64,000 nt of DNA from Cyanophora paradoxa (taxonomy: Eukaryota; Glaucocystophyceae; Cyanophorales; Cyanophoraceae), in contig QPMI01000168.1 of NCBI GenBank assembly GCA_004431415.1, positions 162,477 to 226,476 on the forward strand, given 5' to 3'. Shown piece by piece: positions 34,834 to 45,900 of the stretch (position 1 is its first letter; the number at the start of each line of letters is the position of its first letter). Both the position numbers and the translations under genes were made by a program. Below the pieces are notes generated by a model. It was not told the DNA's origin and searched no databases. It saw only the letters and a program-made list of their open reading frames with translations.

Positions 34834-37800
34834 CTATGCAAGAGTGCAGGAGGACTCCCCCTCTGCGGCTAGCGCTGGAGCCCCTCGCGCTGCGGCAGCC
34901 GCCGGCCCGGGGCCCGGGCCCGCGGGGGGGCCGGGGCCGGCGCCCGGGCTTGCCGAATTCGAATCGGCATCGCTATCGCTGGCCTCCCTGGGGCTCGGCC
35001 GCGGGTCCCGGTGCCCCTCGAGGGCGAAGTTGAGAGCGTCGAGGGCGCGGTCGAGGGCGCCCAGCACCGCGCCGAGGGCGAGCTGGCGGAAGGCCTCCGG
35101 GGCGCGGATGTAGGGCACCGCCGTCGCCCACTCCAAGAGGAAGGGTCGCACCCGCTCCGGGAACTCCGTCACTGCGCCAGGGTGATCACAAGTGAGGCCG
35201 CCGCCGTAGCGTGCCGACGCGAGGCTGGCGTTTGAGCGCACGGGGGGCGGGGAAGGGGGTACGCCCGAGGTCGTGGAGGAGTACGAGGCTCTTCCGCACC
35301 CGCCACGAGGCCTCTGCCCAGAGGGCGTTCTTGCAGCGCGGCTCCGGGAAGGCGCCTGCGCGGGCGAGGGCGATCGGGAGGCTGTGCTGGCGCCGGGCGC
35401 GCGCGGCCGGACGGACGGACGGACCCGGCGAGAAGACGACGACCACCACCGCGGACTTGCCGACGAGGTACGCGAGCCTGCGAGGCGAGGGGCAGGAAAA
35501 AGCCTATAATTAACTGTCTGAGCTGAAGGCGCGTGCGTGCGTGCGCGCGCACACACCCCCGGTTGTGCGCCACGTAGGCGCCGCGGTCCCTCTCGGCCTC
35601 GGGGCGGTCCGCCGCGTCCACGAAGACTCGGATGCCGGGGCGCGCCGCCTCGAGCCCCCGCTTGACGTCCTCCGCCACGGCGCGGTCGCGGCGCGCCGCC
35701 GGGCCCGAGCCCTCGCGGTACGCGATGAAGATCTCGTACAGCAGGCCCTCCGGCGAGGGGGGTACGGCGGCGGCGGCAGCCTGCAAGGGCGATTTGATTC
35801 GGCGAGAGGCGGAGGCGGAGGCGGAGGCGGAGGCGGGGGCGGGGGCGCGGGCGCGGGCTCCTGCAGCGCACGGCGGGGAAGACGGGTACCGGAAGATCCG
35901 GGAACTGCCAGCCGGGCTCGACCTCCTCCTCCTCAGCTGCGGGGGCCCGGGGCGGGGGAGGCGGCGCCGGAGCGTTCTGCAAGCGCCGCGCGCGAGTTAG
36001 AGCGGCCGGAGGAGAGCGGCGGAGGATAGGCCGGGGCCCTGGGCGGCGCGCACGGCCGCAGGTCTCGGGGCGTCGGGGCTGGCACCGCGAGGGCGGGACG
36101 CCGAGGTCGACGCCGGCGGCGGGGGCGGGGAAGGGGAAGCTCGGGGCGTGGCTTGTTGGCTGCCGCTAGCGCTGGGCCCGGCGGGGGGCCCGGCCGCAGG
36201 CCTCCGGAGGTGCTCAAGGAAGGCTTCCCCGGAGGTGCGGGCGTGCCCGGGCAGCCCCGCGAATCGGGCGGCGTCCAGCTCCAGGTGCACCAGCCGCGGG
36301 AGCTGCCCCAGCACCAGCGGGGCCGCCGACAGGGAGAGGCCCCGCGCGTCAAGCCGCTCCAGGCTCACCAGGCGCCGCACGACCGCCGCCGGTGGGAACT
36401 CGGTCAGCCCGGTGCGGCTCACGCAGAGCTCCTTGAGGTTGGTCAGGCGCCCGACCTCCTCGGGGAGGGTCGCCCCGATCGCGTTGTCGCTGACGTCGAG
36501 CTTGATGAGGCTTGTCAGCCGCCAGACGACCGCCGGCAGCGTGGCTTCGAAGCGGTTACCACGAAGATTCAGCTCCGCCAGGCTCGTGAGCCGCTCGATG
36601 CTCTCCGGCAGCGTCTTCAGCCGGTTGCCCGCCACGTTGAGGGTCCGCAGCCGGGCGAGGCGCCCGATCTCCGGCGGCAGAACCGCCAGCTCGTTCTCCT
36701 CGAGGTCCAGCATCTCCAGGCCCGCGAGCCGCCCGATGCCCGCCGGCAGCGCCGCCAGCTCGTTGAAGCCGGCGCCCAGCCAGCAGAGCTCCGCGAGACC
36801 CCCGACCTCCTCGGGCAGCGCCGCCAGCGCGTTCCGGGCCAGCAGGAGCCCCCGAAGGCGCCCGAGGCGGCCGACCTCGGCGGGCAGCGCCGAAATCTCG
36901 TTTGAGCTGAGGCGCAGCATCTCCAGGCTGGTCAGCCGCGCGAGCTCCGCCCCCGGGACGCTCGTCAGCTGGTTGTGGGTGAGATCCAGCACGCGGACGT
37001 TCGCGGCGCCCGCCCGCTCGATCTCAGCAGCCGGCCAGTCGCCCCGCTGCCCGTGCCTCAGGAGCAGGGCGCCTTGCGCGGCCTGCCAGCCCGACCGCTT
37101 CAAGGGCTCGCGGGGCGGCGACTCCGGATCCGAGTCCACGGCCTGCGATATCGAATCAGAGAGCGATCGCGAGTCGGCGGGGGCGGGAGGGACGCACGGC
37201 CGAGGCCGCGGCGGCCGCGGGTCTCGCGATCGCGGCGGCGGGGCGGCGGAGGGTGGTCGGCGGAGGCGGAGGGGGCGGAGGCGGCGGAGGGGGGGGCGGG
37301 ACGCCCTGCGAGGGCTTCGAGTCAGAGCGACCGGAAAAGTCCTAGACGAGCGGCAGGACGCACGGCAGAGGCGGCGGGGGCGGCGGCGAGCAGCGGCGGC
37401 GTCGAAGGAGGAGGAGGCGGAACCTGGGTGCCCCGGAGGGGTGGCGGCGGAGGCGGCGGCTGCATGCCGCCGGGCCCAGAAGGCGGCGGAGGGGGCGGCG
37501 GGGCGACCTGCAAGCGCTTCGAGTCAGCTGCAGGGCGACCGGAGAGAGTCCTAGGGCGCTGACGAGCGGCAGGGCGCACGGCAGAGGCGGCGGAGGCGGC
37601 GGCGGGCAGCGGCGGCGTGGGCGGGGGAGGAGGCGGGGCCTGGGTGCCCCGGAGGGGTGGCGGCGGGGGAGCCCGGGGCCCTGGAAACCCCTCTACCTCC
37701 TCCTCCTCCTTTGGCTCCTCGCCTTGCGCCGCGCCCGCGGACGCGGACGCGGCCGCCGACGGCTGCACGCGGCCAGCCAGTGATCAGAATCGATATCAAT

Positions 37801-39833
37801 CGGCGAAGGCCCGCTGAGGGGTCGCAAAGAAATCAAAGGGCCGGCGCACGGCGGCCGCGGCGGGGCGGGCGACGGAGCGGAGGTGCGCGAGGGCGGCCTT
37901 GCCGGACTGGCGGGCGTGCCTCGGCAGGCCGGCGAGGCCGTCGGCCTTGACGAGGAGCTGCTGCAGCCTCGGGAGGCGGCCGAGCTGGGGCGGGAGGGAG
38001 GCGAGCGGGTTGCCCCAGGCGCCGAGCTGCTCGAGGCTGTCGAGGCGGCCGATCTCGGGCGGCAGGGTGACCAGCCTGTTGTGGCTCACGTCGAGCTTCG
38101 TGAGGCTGGAGAGGCGCCCGATGTCCGGCGGCAGTTCGGCCAGCTGGTTGCGGTTCAGGTACAGCCGCTGGAGCGCCGAGAGGCGCCCGATCCTTCCCGG
38201 CAGCTCCGCGAGCCTGTTGCCGCTGACGTCCAGCTTCAGGAGGCGCGAGAGCCGCCAGATGCTTGCCGGCAGCGCCCTCAGCTGGTTGTCGTCGGCGTTG
38301 AGCCACTGCAGGTTCGAGAGCCGCCCGATCTCCTCCGGCAACGCCCTGATCGCGTTCTCGTCCAGGTGGAGCTCCCTGAGCCGCGAGAGGCGCCCGATCT
38401 CCGGCGGCAGCGCCGAGAGCTCGTTCAGGCTCAGGTGAAGCTCCTCCAGGTTGACCAGCTGCGCGAGCTCCGCCCCCGGGACGCTCTTAAGCTTGTTTTT
38501 CGTCAAATCGAGCACGCGGACGTTCGCGGCGCCCGCCCGCGCGATCTCAGCAGCCGGCCACGCGGTCAGGCGCCCGTTCTCGAGTAGAAGGGCGCCTCGG
38601 ACGGGCACCCAGCGCGTCGCCGCGGGTGCAGCCCGCGGCGCCGGCGCCGCCACCGGCGCCGGGGCGGCGGCCTGCGACGAGCGGCTGAGCGGGTGCAGGC
38701 TGGATGGAAGCGGGGCGGGGCGGGGCGACGAACGTTGACGTCCGGCTGGGGAGGGGCTGCTGAAGGGGCCGGAGGGGCGGCGGGCGGAGGAACGGCCTGC
38801 GCATGCGGGGCAGCGACTCGGCCAACCAAAAGACTTGCGAGAGCAAGAAGCGTCGCAGAACGCACGGCGCGAGGGGCCGGGGGCGGAGGAGGCGTCGGGA
38901 CCCGGTTGCTCTGCAATCGCAAGCAGCGGAGATCAGAACGTGTGAAAGCGAGGGAGGGGCAGCGCGGTGGGACGCACGGAACTCGGGCCAGGCTGCGGGG
39001 CCGGCTGCGGGCGAGCCACGATCAGAAAGGGGCGGGAAAGGCGCCGAGCTTGAGAGGCGCACGGCGGGAGGGGCGGCGGATGGGTTCCGGAGGTACGCGA
39101 GGGCCGCGCTTCCCGACCGCCGGGCGTGCTCGGGCATGTCCCTCAGGCCGCCGGCGTTGAGGTTGAGCTGCTGCAGCCTGGGCATCTGCCCGATCTCCCG
39201 CGGCAGCGCCGTGAGCGGGTTCCCGAAGGCGTTGAGGATGAGCAGGTTCTCGAGCTGCCGCAGCTCCGGCGGCAGGGCGACCAGCGCGTTGTCGCTGACG
39301 TCGAGCTTCTTCAGGTTGGCGAGGAGGCCGATCTCGGGCGGCAGGGCGGCCAGCTGGTTGTGGTTCACGTCCAGGCGCTGCAGGAACGAGAGGCGGCCGA
39401 TCTCCGCCGGAAGCGCCGCGAGCCTGTTGCCGCGCGCGTCCAGCAGCTCCAGGTTCGCGAGTTGCCCGATGCTCGCCGGCAGCGCCACCAACTGGTTGTC
39501 GTCGACGCTGAGCCGCCGAAGTCCCGCGAGCCGCCCGATCTCCTCCGGCAGCTCGGTGAGAGCGTTGACGTCGAGGCGGAGCTCCCGCAGCCGCGAAAGG
39601 CGCCCGATCTCCGGCGGCAGCGCCGAGAGCTCGTTCAGGCTCAGGTAAAGCTCTTCCAGGTTGGCCAGCTGCGCGAGCGCCTCTCCGGGGACGATCTTCA
39701 GCTTGTTCTTGGTGAGATCGAGGATGCGGATGTTCTGTGGGCCCGCCCGCTCGATCTCCTCCATCGGCCAGTCTTTCCGCTGCTCGTTGGTGAGCCTCAT
39801 GGCGCCCTCGCCGGACATCCAGCCCATGCCCAT
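34834..39833 (-). CDS. Triple leucine-rich-repeat protein with C-terminal TIR-like domain
   Basis: I read this as one gene from ATG 39833 to TAG 34834-34836. It has three blocks, each opening with a helical cap (EEIERAGPQNIRILDLTKN; AEIARAGAANVRVLDLTKN; AEIERAGAANVRVLDLTHN) and followed by about nine 23-residue LRRs of the type LPxxIGRLxxLxxLxLxxN: 39833-39060, 38640-37860 and 37120-36200. Proline-rich linkers follow each block. Blocks 2 and 3 have no ATG at their start and sit behind splice acceptors, hence one gene. The last exons (about 35790-34834) read LLYEIFIAYREGSG, FVDAADRPEAERDRGAYV, YLVGKSAVVVVVFSP, KNALWAEASWRVRKSLVLL and FPERVRPFLLEWATAVPYI, which fit a TIR fold (xYDVFISYR, FxD, SxxxVVVxS, WCxxEL). 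Three separate genes remain possible. Confidence 0.65.
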
Positions 39834-40191
39834 CTTGACGCAGCTGCGAATCGGAGGTCATGTTTAGAAGCGCATCGAATGCGCAGCAGGCGAGCACGGG
39901 CGCGCGGCGCAGGCCATGGGCGCTCTATGGCGCAACGGCGCTCTATGGCTTGCGCCGTCAGTGCGCCATCAGAGTGCACGAAGCGCGATGCGGAAGCTGG
40001 AGCGCGCACGCGATCGCGGGCCGAAGGAAAGCGATGAGAGGCGTTCTAATGATGCGGGCGCACCGGCTTCTGCGCGTACGTGCGGTCGAGAATTCGAAGT
40101 TGGTTCAACGCGTACGGTTTCTCCGCCCGACCCAAATAACCCGTACCCTCCCCGTCAGGAGATTGATCGCCCGCAGCGTCTCTCATCTGCA
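39834..40191. other. Divergent region between LRR-TIR gene and interrupted gene
   Basis: About 360 bases. GGCGCTCTATGGC repeats occur at about 39915-39945. No exon is supported. Confidence 0.35.
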
Positions 40192-41432
40192 ATGGCGTCA
40201 GCATTTGCGTTGAGCGCCCTGTCCGGGATCAGGTGGGCCCATCCGCCGCCCCCCCTCGCGCCTCGTTGCCGCGCTGCCGGAGCGGCGCCGCGGCTCGTCT
40301 TCTGGACGTCGCTCACTGCCGCCTTGCTTCCTGCAGGCACACGAGCCCGCTGAGCTCCGCATTATATGCACCGGTGCGGCTGCGCCCAGAGCACCGCAGC
40401 GCCCCGCGCGGGTCCGCGGCGGCCGCGGCGGCGGCGCTGGTGCTGAGTCCTGCGTCCCTCTCGTAGGCACACTCGTCCCGGCTGGCCCCTCCGGCGCCCC
40501 GTGCACAGCGGCAGCTTGGCTTCAGCGCGTCGCCGGCCCTCGGCCGCCGCTTCCGGGTCGCGTCGGAGCCCTCTTGCACGGGCTGCGGTCAGCAAGCGCG
40601 GAGGGCCTTCGAGCACGCCCGCCGGGTGCGGATCTCCCCCTCACGTGGCGCGCCGGCGCCGAGCTCGCTCCGCGCAGGCGCTGCGCATCGTTGCGGAAGA
40701 TGAAGAAACATCAAAGAATGTAACCGTGCTTAAACCCAATGTGACGCATCCACCGCTGAGCTTAACAGCGGCTCAGATGCCGAGCGACATAGCTCGGTTG
40801 ATGCATGCGCAGCTCCTGCAGGTACGTTCCCGCGTTAGCGGGGTGCTTTTACCACGGAACAGTTTTAAGCGCCATTAAGCAGGAGATGGAGAAGCTCCTT
40901 CAGGCGAAGGACAAGCTCCTGAAGTTTCAGGCCTAGGACGAGCGCCTGAAGGCGAAGGATGAGCTCCTGAAAGACAAGGACGAGCGCCTGAAGGATAAGG
41001 ATGAGCTCCTGAAAATGAAAGACGAGCTTCGCGAAGTGGAGAAGAAGTTCCTGGAAAGGAAGCTGGCAAGAGCCAATCGGGACGTTCTCATCCTCCAGGA
41101 TCGGTATAATATTCGAGGAGCAATCGGTGTGGGCTTTTCTTTGCTGTTGGATGTTAAGTGCTCTTCTCTGATAAGGCGCACTCAGAGAAGGCTGCTGAAG
41201 ATCTCAGGATTGACCTTAGTTTGAGAGCGAAAGGCGTGCAAGCCATTCTCACAGAGTCTTACAAAAACGACGAACGTCTGAGAAGCTTGATCAAGGAGAT
41301 TGCAACTGCAGTGAGCATTTCTTTTTTGTTGCGACGCTGTGTCCTGGCTCAAGCGTTTTGCACAGAGCAGAGTGAGGCCGAGTGATGCTGTGGACTGTCT
41401 GGACAATCTTTATCACCAGCTCTGCAAGCATG
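40192..41432 (+). pseudogene. Host coiled-coil gene, 5' part, interrupted by the provirus
   Basis: The likely start ATG 40192 (MASAFALSALSG) resembles a transit or signal leader. Upstream exon joins are uncertain. From about 40677 the chain is clear: ALRIVAEDEETSKNVTVLKP, SDIARLMHAQLLQ, intron 40822-40936 (which removes an in-frame TAG), then heptad repeats of the KDELLKDKDERLKDKDE type and REVEKKFLERKLARANRDVL. Two more introns (about 41118-41167 and 41311-41367) lead to DAVDCLDNLYHQLCKH, where the coding exon is cut at 41432 by the insertion. It resumes at 52245 in the same frame, and the gene shows no other damage. I do not recognise the family. The charged repeats suggest a long coiled coil. 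Confidence 0.65.
41428..41432 (+). repeat. Target-site duplication, left (GCATG)
   Basis: GCATG lies immediately outside the left terminal inverted repeat. The same five bases lie immediately outside the right one at 52240-52244. Extending to six bases breaks the match. Five or six bp is the normal duplication for Polinton integrases. Confidence 0.9.
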
Positions 41433-41475
41433 AGCTCAGCTTGGCGCAGTGTCTCCAAACAATAACCTCGCGCGA

Positions 41476-41893
41476 CCGCACGATCCACCGTAACAGCATC
41501 GAGTCTTTTCGAAAATCGCCGTAAGGCTCAGTGTCACGATCGATAATTTTAGTTTCACGATCGATAATTTTAGTTTCACGATCGATAATTTTAGTTTCAC
41601 GATCGATAATTCAATCGATAAAATACCACTTCATCGAATCACCGCACGATCCACCGTAACAGCATCGAATCTTTTCGAAAATCGCCGTAAGGCTCAGTGT
41701 CAAGATCGATAATTCAATCGATAAAACCTTTTTCTGGGCAGTGTCTCCGAGGACTCCGCACGATAGACAGTAAGGAGATCATTGTACAATCGATTCCGCA
41801 CGATAACCCTATAATTCCGCACAATTCCACAAGATTCCGCACGATAAACAGTAAGACTTTTTTCGCGACTCTTCTACAAAGATTCCGCACGAT
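41476..41893 (+). promoter_or_regulatory. CCGCACGAT box array in the TIR
   Basis: CCGCACGAT occurs at 41476, 41642, 41756, 41796, 41837 and 41885, with a variant CCGCACAAT at 41817. Several are followed 4-7 bases later by ACNGTAA (for example CACCGTAACAG, GACAGTAAGG, AACAGTAAGA, CACTGTAAC). The spacing is irregular and the boxes are mirrored in the other TIR. They are probably sites for the integrase or a replication initiator; no function is shown. Confidence 0.6.
41535..41618 (+). repeat. 21-bp tandem repeat in left TIR
   Basis: The unit CACGATCGATAATTTTAGTTT starts at 41535, 41556 and 41577, with a fourth divergent copy at 41598. Each contains the palindrome ATCGAT. The mirror copy lies at about 52054-52137. 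Iterated palindromic units at element ends are likely protein-binding sites. Confidence 0.9.
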
Positions 41894-41931
41894 TCACTGT
41901 AACTTTTAACCAAAAGTTTAATAAAAATAAT

Positions 41932-42990
41932 TCATGCTCGACTTCGACTTCTTAGATTATACTTTCGTCTCACGATGTTACTACGATTGGGTTTAATGCC
42001 TTCTTTCTTTAACTTTTCATTAACTTTATTCGTTTTCTTGACTCTCTCTATTCGTTTCTGTGATGGAATTTTAATAATTTCGGATTCTTTCACTTTCTGT
42101 AATTCTTGCTTTTTGAAACGTCGCTTTACTTCCTTTACTTCTCCGTCCATGTCCTCCAATACTTTAAACCGGTTACCGTCAGGTCTTCCAACTTTAAAGA
42201 CCTTCTGACTGAATCGCGCACCTTCCTTTTCAAACGCACTTTTTTTACCTTCAAACACTCGAACAGTATCACCTGGTTTTACATCAACTTTCTCATTTCC
42301 CTTTACGTTGTTATTGTGGACAGTATCCCGAAGGTAAATGTATAGCTGTTTATCTTCATCAGAATACACAGCATTTGGTGAGTCATTTTTCAAAGCACTA
42401 TGAGGCGAATTATTAGAAACATCGAGAACTTCACTTAATAGATCGATCCATTTCGTTGTCCCCTTTGCTGTCATTGCCTTCCTCAAATATTGCTTGAAAG
42501 TCCTTGTGAATCTATCGATAATTCCGAGTTTATCACCAACTGTAATATGTTCATCCTTAGCAACATCGGTATATAGTCTGACTCCATGTTCTCCGCACCA
42601 ATTGCGATAAATTGCATTGGAAAACTCATTATCTCCCGATAGAGCGGCGACCTTTCCGGCGTCCTGTTTGAACCGATTAAGAATACTTGGGATATCTTGG
42701 TTTGTTTTGAAAGGATACACGTACGCCTTTCGACTTAATATATCAATAAAACTTATCATCTTAAAAAATCCATTGTTTGCTGTTTGATATCCTTTAAAAT
42801 ACATAATGTCCACTTGAAATGATCGTGGCTTCGCAACAATTCTTAGAAATGTTTTAGGCTTTTGTGGTTTCTTAAATATCTGGTGAACTTCTGAGTTTAA
42901 AAATCGTTTTTTCAATTCTTCTTCATCAAAATTAACTTTATCATTTATCAATTTCTGGCGATACTTCTTGTAAGATAACACGTTATCCAT
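41932..42990 (-). CDS. Retroviral-type (rve) integrase of the provirus
   Basis: 352 residues. It would cut the element ends and join them to host DNA, giving the 5-bp duplication. The catalytic core has D61 (SFQVDIMYF), D120 (ALSGDNEF) and, where a Glu is expected, D159 in GIIDRFTRTFKQYLR. Spacing and surrounding residues fit the DDE core, with a DDD variant third position. After the core comes NSPHSALKNDSPNAVY, the usual post-core segment, then an SH3-like module (PGDTVRV, FSQKVFKVGRPDGNRFKV) and a basic tail. No HHCC zinc finger is visible in the first 50 residues. Its ATG shares one base with the stop of the upstream replication gene (TAATG at 42992-42988). Confidence 0.9.
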   Translation of the reverse strand: MDNVLSYKKYRQKLINDKVNFDEEELKKRFLNSEVHQIFKKPQKPKTFLRIVAKPRSFQVDIMYFKGYQTANNGFFKMISFIDILSRKAYVYPFKTNQDIPSILNRFKQDAGKVAALSGDNEFSNAIYRNWCGEHGVRLYTDVAKDEHITVGDKLGIIDRFTRTFKQYLRKAMTAKGTTKWIDLLSEVLDVSNNSPHSALKNDSPNAVYSDEDKQLYIYLRDTVHNNNVKGNEKVDVKPGDTVRVFEGKKSAFEKEGARFSQKVFKVGRPDGNRFKVLEDMDGEVKEVKRRFKKQELQKVKESEIIKIPSQKRIERVKKTNKVNEKLKKEGIKPNRSNIVRRKYNLRSRSRA

Positions 42991-45900
42991 TATTGAGCAG
43001 CGCAGTTACACTTAATATGGGACAGGAAACAATTTTTAGTAGTATGGGGTAACGCGTTATTGATCCGATCCACCGAAATTACACTTAAATCGAAATCCAT
43101 ACCACCGTAACAGCGCAGGCAGTGACCGTATTGTTTGCCGTAACGTTTCTTAATCCACTCCCAATTGACATAATCCTTTTCATCAAATGGTCGATTTGCC
43201 TTTCGGTCTTGCTCCTTGTACTGTTCGAGTCTCTCGTTAAACTTCTTCATGTTAACGACGAAATCCGCCCACTCGTAGCCATCATGGTAAATCTTCACGC
43301 GGCTTAGTTCGGTCGTTCGGGTGATTGCGGTATAGAACCATTCCGCCGAAACGTATGGGGCGCCCGATTCGTAGATGACGATGTTACCGTTTTCGCATTC
43401 GATGGTATCACCTTGAACCACGTGACAAGTGTAAGCGTATGGAAGCGCAAAGTATCGCATTGCCGGCGGGTCTAATGTGATTACCTCATTTGTCGCGACG
43501 TCTTCGATGACGAACTCTTTATCATCGAACGCCTTAATGGTGTAAGTGAACCCATTGTGAATGGTCACGCCACTCTTCACGATCCTTTGTTTTGCGACAA
43601 TTTCCACACCCTTCGCGTAGATCGGGACGTCTTCGCCATGGTTCATTTTGTGGAGTTGTAAGTTTACTTCCGCTGCCTTACGATTGGTGTAAACTATCGC
43701 CCTGTCATCCTTCCCCAAAGTATCAACTGTCTCAAACTTGTACTTTTTGATGACATCCGGGATGCTCATACCATCGAATAGATCTTGTTTAATTGCCTCG
43801 ACAGTGTCTTTATCCTTCTGGGACTTGTGACGCTTATTAACCTTCAATACTAATTCGTTCTGGAAGAGAAGACGAAGAATGTACGAATAGTATTGTTTCT
43901 GGTCTACGGTCATATTTTGGATAGGGGGATTTTGGTAAGGATCACCCGTGGCGATGTAAACCTTATCAGGGAATAGCACCAACATAATGTGAGCAAGCGC
44001 CGCCAACTCCGAAACTGTGAATTGACATATTTCGTCGATAAAGATAGCGTCATATTCAGCCAATCCCGCAGCATTTCCACCTACAACTTCGTCCATGTTT
44101 GAATCGTCAACTTTCAGATGTAGGGCATCATAAATGGTCTTAACATTGTGAAGACCATGTTGTAGTTTCATGTCCCGAATTCTCTTGTTAGTTGGAACAA
44201 TGAAAAGTGGATTTTGGTAGCGTTTCGCAAGCTGAGTGGCTATGAATGTCTTACCAACTCCTGGAACGATTCCGAGAATGATACATCTTTTAAGAGTTTC
44301 GAGAGTATCACAAATCGCTGGAGTGTTGTATTCATCAACCACTGAGTGAACAATGTAGTTTAACTTTTCCAACTTCAGGAAATCCTCATCTCTCTCAATC
44401 TTTCCATAATGCAACTTCTTTAGTTCAAACTCCTTGTTTTTCCCGATAAACTTCTTAATGAAATTGGGGCAGTGATTCACACTGAACTTGCCGATGTTGT
44501 CGTAGTTGTTGCGATCGAAAGTATAAGTTTCGATGGGATCACATGAGATTGTGTACACACAGTCAGTATTAACAGAGATCGGATAGGACCCTTTCTTACT
44601 TAGCTCCACGGTTTTCTCGTAAAGATTCATTCGCATGATGGAATACATGAGATTGTGGAATGGTAAGAAACCATTAGTAAGATACTTTTCGGCTTCTTGA
44701 TTCACATAATAGAAGTGTGGCTCTGTGATATTTTCCTCAGCAACGACGTAACAAGTTGGGTCATACGTTGTAGGATCTTTACCAAAAACGTATAGTTTCA
44801 CCTCTCCGCCATGTTGCTTTTGGAATTCTACAGCATCATCGCGCTTGTTAAAGATCGTGGTTTTTACTTTGTGGTTCTTCTGTTTTCCGATTTGCCCAAT
44901 GTTGGATACAAGCATTTGCTTTTTATCTGTTGGGTGAAGGTCAGACTCCATAATTTGCTTGATCACATCGCAGGAGTAATTTGGAACCAATTTATATGGT
45001 CTGAGAACCGCCTTAATGGTAATATCATCTTTCAGATCCTCGTAGTGTTTTTTGAGAACCAAACCGGGGATGACATTGTAGCGTGAATCAATCAGCATTC
45101 GCTTATAGCGATCATAAATGTTCAGTTCGTACGTAGTTCCATCCGAATTTTTCATGGTTTTGAAAAACTTGGACTTCAATTTTACGTAGTAGAAGTTGCA
45201 GTTTTCGATTTGCTCCACAGATGTTACCACTGTCTTTTGGAAATAATCGAACTTACTTATAACTGGGACGAATTCAATTTGTTTCGCGATGATCGCAGCG
45301 TATTCCTTACATCCATCATTTTCGTAAATATTCCTGTTCCACCAAATCTCTTCAATGGTCTCCTTATCCAAATCGAAAAATCCACGTAGGGCAGTCTGTG
45401 AACCAATGCGAAAAGCTGTAGCGGTTTGATCATTGTACGTACTCATATTATTAGTGTTCACAAGACTCAGATACATTAAAAGATTCAGACGCTCGAACTT
45501 ATCGCGATATTCAGCATCCTTAAAGTTAATCTGGTAGGCTGTCTCTACGTCTGTATCTGAACCTGGTGGCGTAATCGTGATGCTCTTTTCACCATACATG
45601 AAATGAATGTGTGTAACCTTGCGCATCGGCGATAGTCCGGCGTGAACTTGGTAATTAACATCGACGATGAATGTTTTAAGAAGATCATCGAGGTATCCAC
45701 TGTAACAAATCGAAATTTTGCTCTGGTTCTTCATCTCCTCCGAATTAATGATTTTCACAATATCCTCGGGAGTTGCCGCAAATTCGCGATGTTTTCTTTG
45801 CTTGATAATCTTGAATCGCGAACCCACCGAAAGGTTTGTGTCGGAATTCGACTTCGAACCATTGAATGAGTGAGTGAGAGATTTGAGATTTTCATTAAGA

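Larger units (their letters stand above)
41433..41939 (+). repeat. Terminal inverted repeat, left (507 bp)
   Basis: Matches the reverse complement of 51733-52239 (coordinates of paired bases add to 93672). I found no mismatch on reading both arms. It starts AGCTCAGCTTGGCGCAG and ends TTCATGCTC. Inside are four 21-bp tandem units, a pair of direct repeats of about 85 bp at 41475 and 41641, and seven CCGCACGAT-type boxes. The stop codon of the integrase lies inside its inner end. Confidence 0.95.

Noticed and set aside
36148-37554. 468-residue open frame on the plus strand over the LRR gene
   Set aside because: Antisense shadow of GC-rich LRR exons. The minus strand has the clear repeat motif.
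37796-38653. LRR block 2 as a separate gene
   Set aside because: No ATG at its start; it follows a splice acceptor and a linker in line with block 1. The same holds for the block at 35997-37139. Not excluded entirely.
40877-40936. In-frame TAG in the coiled-coil gene read as a disabling mutation
   Set aside because: An intron from GTACGT at 40822 to CCTAG at 40936 removes it and keeps the frame.
41697-41909. 70-residue open frame in the left TIR, repeated exactly in the right TIR
   Set aside because: It is a reading of the repeated CCGCACGAT boxes and occurs twice only because the TIRs are inverted copies. No protein-like composition.
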